A DNA stretch of 13,963 nt from an uncultured Rothia sp. GTDB taxonomy: Bacteria > Actinomycetota > Actinomycetes > Actinomycetales > Micrococcaceae. The notes below the pieces were generated by a model. It was given only the letters and a program-made list of their open reading frames with translations, was not told the origin of the DNA and did not search any database. This document shows, one piece after another, positions 7,135-12,913 of this stretch. The translations under genes and the position numbers were made by a program. The stretch spans positions 1 through 13,963 of the forward strand of contig NZ_CALJRY010000368.1 in the NCBI RefSeq assembly GCF_937976295.1, written 5' to 3'. Within the stretch, counting starts at the first letter, position 1, and every line of letters starts with the position of its first letter.

Positions 7135-7782
7135 TTAGGATTCCTCAAGGATTGCCCGAACCCTGCTCTGCAGAGCCGGGATAACCTCCCGCTCAAACCA
7201 CGGATTCTTCGCCTGCCACCTAAAATTCAGCGGCGAAGGATGCACCAACGGCAGGAACTTCGGAAGATAAGACTCCCACGCACGAACCGTCTCCGTCAGG
7301 TTCTTCTGCGCCTTCGGGGCGTGCACACCATCCAGATAATACTTCTGCGAGTATGCACCCACCAGCAGAATCAGCTGAACATCCGGCATGAGCTCCAGCA
7401 GCTGCGGATGCCACTTGGGCGCGAAATCCTTACGCGGCGGGTTATCGCCGTGCGCGCCCTTGCCTGGGTAGTAAAAATCCATCGGTAGCAGTGAAATCAG
7501 TTCAGGATCGTAGAACTGCTCATCCGTTACGCCCAGCCACTCGCGTAGCTTCACACCGCTCGGGTCATTCCACGGGATACGGCTCTCCTGCGCGGCACGC
7601 CCAGGAGCCTGACCAATTACCACAATACGGGCATGAGGCGACGCCGAATAGACTGGCTCCCAACCCTGCTCCGTGAACTCCCTATTCTGCGGATCTAAAC
7701 GAATCTGCTCGGCCAGGGGAGGGGGCGTCTCCAGAATCTGCTGAACCAGAGACTCCGGCAGATTATGGTGTGCTACAGCCAT
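7135..7782 (-). CDS. uracil-DNA glycosylase family protein
   Basis: This 215-residue protein belongs to the uracil-DNA glycosylase superfamily (COG1573-like). It would remove uracil or a related damaged base from DNA in base excision repair. Seen: motif 1, IGQAPGRAAQESRIPWND, with GQAPG at 57-61, and motif 2, HPSP at 181-184, followed by a NPWFE element; both active-site loops are intact. The variant with PWNDPSG and YYPGKG differs from classical Ung (GQDPYH) and looks like the small family often annotated only as 'uracil-DNA glycosylase family protein'. I chose ATG 7782 because GGGAGG lies 11 nt upstream and because the longer frame (to 7827) would overlap trmL by 15 codons. The ATG follows the trmL TAG by one base, so the two are surely co-transcribed and probably translationally coupled. 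Exact base specificity is not visible. Confidence 0.88.
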   Translation of the reverse strand: MAVAHHNLPESLVQQILETPPPLAEQIRLDPQNREFTEQGWEPVYSASPHARIVVIGQAPGRAAQESRIPWNDPSGVKLREWLGVTDEQFYDPELISLLPMDFYYPGKGAHGDNPPRKDFAPKWHPQLLELMPDVQLILLVGAYSQKYYLDGVHAPKAQKNLTETVRAWESYLPKFLPLVHPSPLNFRWQAKNPWFEREVIPALQSRVRAILEES

Positions 7783-7783
7783 G

Positions 7784-8251
7784 CTAGATGGCGCCTCCCT
7801 CAAAACCGTTCTGACGCCACGCCTCAAACACAGCGATGGACGCAGAATTAGCCAGGTTCAGCGAACGGCGGCCCGGCTTCATCGGAATCTTCACCCGCTC
7901 AGTCACGTGCGGGTCCTGCTGAACCTCAGCGGGCAGACCCACCGACTCCGGACCAAACATGAACACGTCACCGGGACGGTACTCAATATCCGCGTACGAG
8001 GTCGAAGCAGTCGTCGTAAACGCAAAAACACGCTCCGGAGCGAGAGCCTGCCACGCATCCTCAAGGGTCTCATGAACCGTCACCACCGCCAGGTCGTGAT
8101 AGTCCAGACCCGCACGGCGCAGATGCGCATCATCAAAGTTAAAACCCAGCGGCTTCACCAGGTGCAGCTCAGCACCAGTAATCGCCGCCAAACGGATAGC
8201 GTTGCCGGTATTGCCGGGAATCTCAGGGGTATAGAAAAGAATCTTGAACAC
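7784..8251 (-). CDS. trmL: tRNA (cytidine/uridine-34-2'-O)-methyltransferase, TrmL-like SPOUT enzyme
   Basis: This 155-residue SPOUT-class methyltransferase matches the usual TrmL length of about 155-160. It is expected to use S-adenosylmethionine to methylate the 2'-OH of the wobble nucleotide of leucine tRNAs. Seen: NTGN at residues 14-17 in the N-terminal RNA-binding part, and the trefoil-knot cofactor motifs FGPESVGLP (99-107), KIPM (121-124) and SLNLANSASIAVFEAWRQ (130-147). The start is GTG 8251, giving MFKILFYTPEIPGNTG as in the family, with AGGA a few bases upstream; a longer in-frame start at 8398 would add 49 residues that match nothing. The gene is first in a two-gene unit with the glycosylase gene and divergent from the cysteine desulfurase gene. 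TrmH-type relatives are longer, so TrmL fits best. Confidence 0.9.
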   Translation of the reverse strand: MFKILFYTPEIPGNTGNAIRLAAITGAELHLVKPLGFNFDDAHLRRAGLDYHDLAVVTVHETLEDAWQALAPERVFAFTTTASTSYADIEYRPGDVFMFGPESVGLPAEVQQDPHVTERVKIPMKPGRRSLNLANSASIAVFEAWRQNGFEGGAI

Positions 8252-8371
8252 GTTCCTAAGTGTACCGCGCAGCCTACAAACAGCCCCCGAACAGCCCCGC
8301 ACGTCCGGGGCAGTAGCGCTCGCCGACCCGCCGCAGGTGAACACGCCTAGAAGAGCGCGGTTAGAGCGCGA

Positions 8372-8402
8372 TAAAATAAGCGAGGCGCAAACCGCCAAAC
8401 AA
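8372..8402. promoter_or_regulatory. possible overlapping divergent promoters for trmL and the cysteine desulfurase
   Basis: On the plus strand TAAAAT (8372-8377) is a good -10 candidate 41 nt before the cysteine desulfurase ATG, although its -35 region is poor. On the minus strand TATTTT (8378 down to 8373) and TTGTTT (8402 down to 8397) form a TTGnnn-18 bp-TAnnnT pair reading toward trmL. The two -10 elements occupy the same bases, so polymerase could use only one at a time. This is pattern reading only. Confidence 0.35.
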
Positions 8403-8418
8403 CCCAGCAGGAGGAACC

Positions 8419-9666
8419 ATGAGCGCAGAAACCAACCGTCAGAACGGCCGCGTCTACCTCGACCACGCCGCCACCACCGACGTACTGCCCGCCGCCATCG
8501 ACGCCATGGTCGAACAGATGCGCAACGGCGGCAACCCCTCCTCCCTGCACGCCGTAGGACGCGATGCCCGCGCCACCGTCGAATACGCCCGCGAACGCAT
8601 CGCCCGCGCCATCGGAGCCGACCCCGCCGAGGTTATTTTCACCTCCGGCGGCACCGAAGCGGACAACCTCGCCGTCAAGGGCATCTACTGGAAGCGCCGC
8701 GAAGAAGACCCGCAGCGCACCCGAATTCTCGTCTCCTCCATTGAGCACCACGCCGTGGAAGAAACCTGCGAATGGCTCGAAAAGGCAGAAGACGCGCAGC
8801 TCGAATGGATCCCCGTAGACGAGCACGGTAGCGTCAACCCGCAGACCGTCCGCGAACTCATCGAAAAGAACCCCGAAGACGTCGCGCTCGTGACCGTCAT
8901 GTGGGCAAACAACGAGGTCGGCACCGTACAGCCCATCCCCGAAATTGCCGCTATCGCCGCCGAGTACGGCATTCCCGTGCACTCGGACGCGGTGCAGGCA
9001 TTCGGCGCGGTCCCCATCGACTTCCACGCCAGCGGGGTGGCGACCCTCGCAATCTCCGGCCACAAAATCGGTGGCCCCATGGGCATCGGCGCGCTCGTTG
9101 CAACCCGCGCCGTGCAGATGACCCCCGTCCTACACGGCGGCGGCCAGGAACGCTCCGTACGCTCCGGCACCATTGACGCACCCGCCATCGCAGGTTTTGC
9201 AGAGGCCGCCGTGCACTCGGTACAGCACCTTGACGAAGAATCCGCCCGCATCGCCGCGCTACGCAACGAACTCGTTGCCGCAATTAGCGCGCTCATCCCG
9301 CAGGCACACCTGAGCGGCGAAAACCCGCTCACCGAAGAATACCCCGGCCAGAAGCGACTGCCCGGCAACGCCCACTTCACCTTCGAAAACGCAGAAGGTG
9401 ACACCCTGCTCTTCCTGCTGGACATGCAGGGCATCAGCAGCTCCACCGGCTCCGCCTGCAACGCCGGGGTGACCCGCCCCTCCCACGTGCTCATGGCAAT
9501 GGGCATGGACGAAGACACCGCCCGCAGCGCCCAGCGCTTCACCCTCGGCCACTCCACCACCGGAGCCGATATTGCGCGCCTCATCGCGGCACTACCCGCC
9601 GCCTACGAGCAGGCAGCAAAGGCGGGGCTGTCCTCGCAGCTGCCGGACGCCTCCCGCTGGCACTAA
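8419..9666 (+). CDS. cysteine desulfurase (NifS/IscS family)
   Basis: This 415-residue PLP-dependent class V aminotransferase-fold enzyme takes sulfur from cysteine as a protein persulfide, releasing alanine. Seen: YLDHAATT near the N-terminus (13-20); the catalytic His110 in SIEHHAVEE; the PLP-binding Lys216 in SGHKIGGPMG; the catalytic Cys347 in SSTGSACNAG, on a long flexible loop as in class I (IscS-like) enzymes; and QERSVRSGT for phosphate binding. AGGAGGA (8409-8415) precedes the ATG. In actinobacteria this gene commonly sits directly upstream of mnmA, as it does here, so its likely client is tRNA 2-thiolation, perhaps also Fe-S assembly. It is not part of a suf cluster in this window. 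Codons are strongly GCC/GCA-biased for Ala, which contrasts with the E2 segment downstream. Confidence 0.92.
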   Translation: MSAETNRQNGRVYLDHAATTDVLPAAIDAMVEQMRNGGNPSSLHAVGRDARATVEYARERIARAIGADPAEVIFTSGGTEADNLAVKGIYWKRREEDPQRTRILVSSIEHHAVEETCEWLEKAEDAQLEWIPVDEHGSVNPQTVRELIEKNPEDVALVTVMWANNEVGTVQPIPEIAAIAAEYGIPVHSDAVQAFGAVPIDFHASGVATLAISGHKIGGPMGIGALVATRAVQMTPVLHGGGQERSVRSGTIDAPAIAGFAEAAVHSVQHLDEESARIAALRNELVAAISALIPQAHLSGENPLTEEYPGQKRLPGNAHFTFENAEGDTLLFLLDMQGISSSTGSACNAGVTRPSHVLMAMGMDEDTARSAQRFTLGHSTTGADIARLIAALPAAYEQAAKAGLSSQLPDASRWH

Positions 9667-9692
9667 AAGACAGAAGAGAAGATACCGAACCG

Positions 9693-9737
9693 CCCTCAGC
9701 CTTGCCATCTCAGCGTTCGCTGAGGGCTGGCTGAGGG
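9693..9737 (+). other. mutually exclusive hairpins between the cysteine desulfurase and mnmA
   Basis: CCCTCAGCC (9693-9701) can pair with GCTGAGGG (9719-9726) over 8 bp or with GGCTGAGGG (9729-9737) over 9 bp. The inner CTCAGC (9709-9714) can instead pair with GCTGAG (9719-9724) around a GTTC loop, and that can coexist only with the outer pairing. No U tract follows. It may be a termination remnant, a processing site or a transcript-stability element. Confidence 0.45.
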
Positions 9738-9769
9738 TGCACTGCCCAATATCCCGCCGAGCCCCTGCG

Positions 9770-9775
9770 TACAAT
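9770..9775 (+). promoter_or_regulatory. candidate -10 element for mnmA
   Basis: TACAAT matches the actinobacterial housekeeping -10 consensus and would give a leader of about 75 nt before the GTG start at 9856. No TTGnnn lies at 16-18 bp upstream, so the promoter is only a suggestion. It would separate mnmA transcription from the cysteine desulfurase gene. Confidence 0.3.
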
Positions 9776-9855
9776 GGGTAGCTACAGTAACGGAAAGTCC
9801 GCCCGCACAGTAGGGCGCACCTTTCTAAAGGCTCAACACAACAGAAGGATAGGCA

Positions 9856-10131
9856 GTGAAAATTCTTGCAGCTATGAGTGGCGGCGTTGACTCCGCAGTC
9901 GCCGCAGCCCGCGCCGTAGAAGCAGGACACGAAGTAGTCGGCGTTCACCTCGCCCTATCCCGCATGCCCGGCACCCTGCGCACCGGCTCCCGCGGCTGCT
10001 GCACCCGCTGCAGCGGCTGCTCCGGCTGCTGGTTCCGCAAAGGCACCGCACACCTTCGAGGTTTCCCCCAAGCGTGGCACCGTCGAGAAGACCGCACGTA
10101 TCCGCCAGGTTATTGCAAAGCGTATGCGTGA
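9856..10131 (+). pseudogene. mnmA: mnmA 5' fragment (tRNA-specific 2-thiouridylase), truncated and fused out of frame to the E2 gene
   Basis: MnmA activates U34 of Lys, Glu and Gln tRNAs with ATP and inserts sulfur delivered from a cysteine desulfurase. The frame starts at GTG 9856 behind AGAAGGAT (9843-9850). It shows the N-terminal PP-loop SGGVDS at residues 8-13, then VGVHLALSRMPGTLR and TGSRGCCT, all typical of actinobacterial MnmA. Homology stops at residue 50 (about base 10005). After that the frame reads the E2 linker out of frame, giving a Cys/Arg-rich tail (RCSGCSGCW...) and a TGA at 10129-10131. A normal MnmA has about 360-400 residues, so the catalytic cysteines and the tRNA-binding domain are missing and the product cannot function. 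It follows the cysteine desulfurase gene as in other actinobacteria. Either the gene is truly deleted or the sequence is mis-joined here. Confidence 0.85.
9992..10005. other. mnmA/E2 junction with 14-base word fitting both genes
   Basis: GCGGCTGCTGCACC reads as (R)GCCT in the mnmA frame and as AAAAP, starting one codon position over, in the E2 frame. Upstream of the word only mnmA coding makes sense. Downstream only E2 coding makes sense. Its first nine bases recur at 10013-10021 inside the E2 Ala/Pro linker, which shows that the word is natural to that gene. The junction therefore lies within this stretch and cannot be placed more exactly. Confidence 0.8.
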
Positions 10132-10792
10132 GTCCCTGGACATCTCCACCCAGCTGACCCAGGTCACCGAGGTTGACGTGACCCGCATCGTTCAGCTGCG
10201 TGCAAAGGCTAAGGACGGCTTCGCTGCTCGTGAGGGCGCTAAGCTGACCTTCCTGCCCTTCTTCATCCAGGCAACCGCTGAGGCTCTGCAGCAGCACCCC
10301 GCTCTGAACGCTTCCATGACCGAGGACTTCAAGCAGATCACTTACCACGGCTCCGAGAACATCGCTATTGCTGTGGACACCCCCAAGGGTCTGCTGGTTC
10401 CCGTCATCAAGAACGCTTCTGACCTGGGCATTGCTGGCCTGGCAAAGGCTATTGGCGACCTGGGTGGCCGCGCACGTACCGGCGATATCTCCCCCGAGGA
10501 GCTGTCGGGTTCGACCTTCACCATCACCAACATTGGTTCCTTCGGTGCACTGTTCGACACCCCGATCATCAACCAGCCGAACGTTGCAATCCTCGGTACC
10601 GGTTCCATCGTGAAGCGCCCCATGGTTGTTAAGGATGTTGACGGTAACGACGTTATCGCTATCCGCTCCATGTGCTACCTGTCCCTCACCTACGATCACC
10701 GCGTGGTCGACGGTGCGGACGCTGGTCGCTTCCTGCACACCCTCAAGACCCGCCTGGAGGAGGCAAACTTCGAGTCTGAGCTGGGCCTCTAA
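10124..10792 (+). CDS. sucB: 2-oxoacid dehydrogenase E2 catalytic domain (dihydrolipoamide acyltransferase), 5'-truncated
   Basis: This is the C-terminal core of an E2 acyltransferase, which passes an acyl group from lipoyl-lysine to CoA in the pyruvate or 2-oxoglutarate dehydrogenase complex. E2-type coding actually begins before this ATG. In the same frame, from about 9992, an Ala/Pro linker and then FEVSPKRGTVEKTARIRQVIAKR can be read, but no ATG, GTG or TTG exists in frame back to a TAG at 9917 and another at 9935. The ATG at 10124 is the first possible start and has no Shine-Dalgarno. The core carries the catalytic SLTYDHRVVDG motif (His192 counted from this ATG) and the family sequences LVPVIKNA and TFTITNIGSFG. 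The lipoyl domains and the E1/E3-binding domain are absent. Ala codons switch to GCT, as in highly expressed genes. The neighbouring lipB-lipA suggests the DlaT/SucB type of actinobacteria; whether the acid is acetyl or succinyl cannot be told. Confidence 0.82.
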   Translation: MRESLDISTQLTQVTEVDVTRIVQLRAKAKDGFAAREGAKLTFLPFFIQATAEALQQHPALNASMTEDFKQITYHGSENIAIAVDTPKGLLVPVIKNASDLGIAGLAKAIGDLGGRARTGDISPEELSGSTFTITNIGSFGALFDTPIINQPNVAILGTGSIVKRPMVVKDVDGNDVIAIRSMCYLSLTYDHRVVDGADAGRFLHTLKTRLEEANFESELGL

Positions 10793-10806
10793 GACCTGCA
10801 AAGATT

Positions 10807-10872
10807 CAAGGAAGTTTCCTTGTGGCGGTGCCCTGATGGGTAACCGAGCGTAGCTCTCCGGGTTTTCCCGGA
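10807..10872 (+). other. two small hairpins after the E2 stop
   Basis: CAAGGAA/TTCCTTG (10807-10813 with 10816-10822) and TCCGGG-TTTT-CCCGGA (10857-10872) are perfect inverted repeats of 7 and 6 bp. They lie between the TAA at 10792 and the large terminator, so the E2 3' untranslated region would contain three stem-loops in series. Confidence 0.5.
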
Positions 10873-10881
10873 CGGTGAGCA

Positions 10882-10927
10882 AAAGGCGGCGGCTCCATCC
10901 ACTTCGGTGGGTGGGGCCGCCGCCTTT
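10882..10927. terminator. large bidirectional terminator between converging genes
   Basis: Arms 10882-10902 and 10907-10927 form a 21-bp stem with two G-U wobbles, capped by a stable TTCG tetraloop. The stem starts with AAA and ends with TTT, so both strands get a short U run. On the plus strand CTTTTTG also follows further on. It sits between the E2 gene and the converging minus-strand gene that ends at 10999, and probably serves both. Confidence 0.85.
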
Positions 10928-10960
10928 GCTGTGTCTGCTTTTTGTTGTGTCCGCGTTTCT

Positions 10961-11002
10961 ACAGTGTCAGCTGTACGGTGTCAGCTATACAGCATCAGCT
11001 AT
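10961..11002. repeat. three-copy 14-bp tandem repeat overlapping a stop codon
   Basis: Three contiguous imperfect 14-bp units start at 10961, 10975 and 10989 and fit ACRGYRTCAGCTRT. The TAG stop of the minus-strand gene (10999-11001) lies inside the last unit, so the repeat has grown from or into the gene end. Confidence 0.75.
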
Positions 11003-12693
11003 GCAGGGACGGGCTCGGCGCGGGCTATCTCCCAGCCTTTCTCCCCGCGGTGCAGGTCGAAGATGACTTTTTGGCGGGTGACGCCGTTTTCTTCGCTGAG
11101 TTTGCGGGCTTCCTGCTCGGTTTTATCGGCGCGGTAGCCGGGTGCGGAGACCACCGCCATCACGCGGATATTCTCTCCGTCGCGGCTGAGTTCTTCGGCG
11201 GTATCCAGGGTGAGCTCGGCGCCGCCTCGCATGCGCCGTTCGTGGTTTCGCTGGTCGATGAGGGCTCGCAGGATTTGTTCGCCCCGCGATGCATTATCCT
11301 CTGCACTCTGATCCTGTGTTGCCGTGCCGCCGGGTGCCTGCTCCCCCGCTGCGTTCACAGCCTGATCGGATACAGCCTGAGCGGATACGGGCTGTGCCGT
11401 TGCCGGGGCGTTCTGCCCGTAGAGGGTGAACCCGAGAGGCAGCGCGATAGCCCCCAGCGCGAGCGCGGCGATGCCCAGCCGTGCCCCCAGTCCCAGCCGC
11501 GCGGTGGGGCGGGTGAACGCTCCGCGTAGCACCGTGAGGCGGGATGTGCCCGTCGCGTCTGTGTTCTTTGGGGCGGGCGTAGTCTTTGCGGGGCTCGTTG
11601 CGGAACTCTTCGCGGGGCTCAATGGCTTCTTCACGCCCGGTTTCTTCACGCGAGGCAAACGTTCCGCGAGGTAGCGTTGCGTCTTCTGCGCCTTTGAGAG
11701 CTTCTGTACCGGTGCAGGCTCCACTGCTGCGGGAATTAGGGCGCGGGCTCTTTCTGAACAGCTCAGGTAGACGTTCAGCGGGCGAGGCGGCACCTCTTCC
11801 GCGAGGGCGACCACGGAGCTCAGTCCGGCGAGTGCCGCCTCCTGGGCGGGTGCGTCCAGCAGGTATTCGAGGGCTCTGCCGAGGCGTTCAATCCATTCGC
11901 TACTGGGTGCTCCTTCGGTTGCGGTGCCGGTGGCTCCCATGTGCGGTGAGACCATGCGCAGTGAGAGGGGTACACGGGCGGCGGAGGGTTCCGGTGTGTG
12001 CCCGCAGGCAGCTTGCCAGAGCAGGGCGGCTGCAGAGCGTGTGTAGTTGCCCAGGGCGGCGGTGAGCTGTTCCGTGTCTTGAGGAGCTGCTTCACGATAG
12101 ACGGCATCAGGTAGCAGGAGTTTGGGCACTCCGGCGGCGCTCAGAGCAATATATTCGGCGCTGAGTTCGGCGCGTCGCTCCCCTACCTTTTTGAGGCTGC
12201 CGAGCGCCCGGTGCAGGGTTCGCGCCAGGGTCATGATTTCGGCGGGCGTCAGGGTGCGAGCGCGCAGGAGCTTGTCGAGGGTGCCCGCGTCGAGGGGCTC
12301 ATACCAGAGGCACAGCTGATCGGTGCTATCGGCACTCTCACCAGTAACGGCACTTTCACCAGTAACAGCGTGGAGCTTGGCGAGTCCGGGCGCGTTACGT
12401 AGGACGGCGGCTGCCTGCGGGGTCTGGGCGTGCCCCTGAGCGGATGCATCCGTGTTTTCCTCGAACCCGTACCCGTTGGCTGCCGGCCGCAGAGCAGATG
12501 CGATAGAAGCTGGCGGTGCGGCGGGAGCGGACAGGGCAGGCTGAGGAATGGTGCGCAGGGTGTAGCGTCCGGGGTGCGCGGAGGGTACGGCGGGTACGCC
12601 CTCGGTGGTTTCGCCCCGGTACTCGACAATCTGCAGGGTGGGTAGAGCCGGGTTGGCGATGCTTTCCAGAACGTGTGCTTCTTTGCTTCTCAT
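10999..12693 (-). CDS. membrane protein with possible degenerate kinase-like cytoplasmic domain
   Basis: This is a 564-residue protein with no firm family match. Residues 1-240 hold stretches such as LCLWYEPLDAGTLDKLL and LTPAEIMTLARTLHRALGSL, which recall the middle of a Ser/Thr kinase fold. No HRD, DFG or glycine-rich loop can be seen, so at best it is a pseudokinase. A Lys/Pro/Ala-rich linker follows (about 330-395), then one membrane segment (about 404-424, LGIAALALGAIALPLGFTLYG) and an extracytoplasmic tail of about 140 residues ending in EIARAEPVPA. That tail contains a small alpha/beta-looking region (IRVMAVVSAPGY, KVIFDLHRG). Two in-gene duplications occur (VTGESA twice; a 15-bp direct repeat near 11358). 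The ATG at 12693 has little Shine-Dalgarno; nearby upstream ATGs run into TGA at once. The gene converges on the E2 gene and is divergent from lipB. Confidence 0.7.
   Translation of the reverse strand: MRSKEAHVLESIANPALPTLQIVEYRGETTEGVPAVPSAHPGRYTLRTIPQPALSAPAAPPASIASALRPAANGYGFEENTDASAQGHAQTPQAAAVLRNAPGLAKLHAVTGESAVTGESADSTDQLCLWYEPLDAGTLDKLLRARTLTPAEIMTLARTLHRALGSLKKVGERRAELSAEYIALSAAGVPKLLLPDAVYREAAPQDTEQLTAALGNYTRSAAALLWQAACGHTPEPSAARVPLSLRMVSPHMGATGTATEGAPSSEWIERLGRALEYLLDAPAQEAALAGLSSVVALAEEVPPRPLNVYLSCSERARALIPAAVEPAPVQKLSKAQKTQRYLAERLPRVKKPGVKKPLSPAKSSATSPAKTTPAPKNTDATGTSRLTVLRGAFTRPTARLGLGARLGIAALALGAIALPLGFTLYGQNAPATAQPVSAQAVSDQAVNAAGEQAPGGTATQDQSAEDNASRGEQILRALIDQRNHERRMRGGAELTLDTAEELSRDGENIRVMAVVSAPGYRADKTEQEARKLSEENGVTRQKVIFDLHRGEKGWEIARAEPVPA
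11358..11387. repeat. 15-bp in-gene direct duplication
   Basis: Two adjacent 15-bp units at 11358-11372 and 11373-11387, of the form CAGCCTGAKCGGATA, differ at one base. They encode the repeated SDQAV/SAQAV element just outside the membrane segment of the pseudokinase-like protein. The unit length keeps the frame. Confidence 0.75.
12331..12366. repeat. 18-bp in-gene direct duplication
   Basis: Two adjacent 18-bp units at 12331-12348 and 12349-12366, GGCACTYTCACCAGTAAC, differ at one base. They encode the tandem VTGESA VTGESA in the cytoplasmic part of the pseudokinase-like protein. The near-identity suggests recent slippage. Confidence 0.85.
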
Positions 12694-12852
12694 ACCATCA
12701 TGTTATCAAACTACATCAAATAATATCTTTAAGCATACTAAAATACTTCAAGCACTCCAAAGAATCCCATAGGTTAATTCAGGTATTTATCTGCCCCTTC
12801 AACCCTCCTACCCCTGAGCACACCCTCATGTAACATTCCGGCGTGTTCGCTC

Positions 12853-12862
12853 ATCACGTGAT
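12853..12862. promoter_or_regulatory. 10-bp palindrome upstream of lipB
   Basis: ATCACGTGAT is a perfect palindrome with a CACGTG core, centred about 56 nt before the lipB start in the divergent intergenic region. It could be an operator for a dimeric regulator, but only one copy is present and no regulator is encoded nearby. Confidence 0.25.
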
Positions 12863-12913
12863 TCAGGGCGCCCTAATTTTCTTCCCTCCACTAGCAGTAC
12901 TAAGGTAGAAAGT

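Noticed and set aside
7783..7827. Upstream extension of the glycosylase gene
   Set aside because: Would overlap trmL coding by 15 codons; ATG 7782 has a ribosome binding site and fits the one-base gene spacing.
8252..8398. Upstream extension of trmL by 49 codons
   Set aside because: The added residues match nothing in the family, and GTG 8251 has an AGGA site and gives the usual length.
8685..9584. Minus-strand frame (299 codons) opposite the cysteine desulfurase
   Set aside because: Ser/Arg/Met-rich shadow of a conserved enzyme.
9856..10792. Programmed frameshift producing an MnmA-E2 fusion protein
   Set aside because: The two parts have no functional link, both lack essential domains, and the join matches a shared repetitive word; a deletion or mis-assembly explains it better.
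9872..10882. Minus-strand frame (336 codons) crossing the mnmA/E2 junction
   Set aside because: Antisense shadow of the E2 gene. It crosses the junction only because the GC-rich complementary frame is open, and it gives no support for the join being natural.
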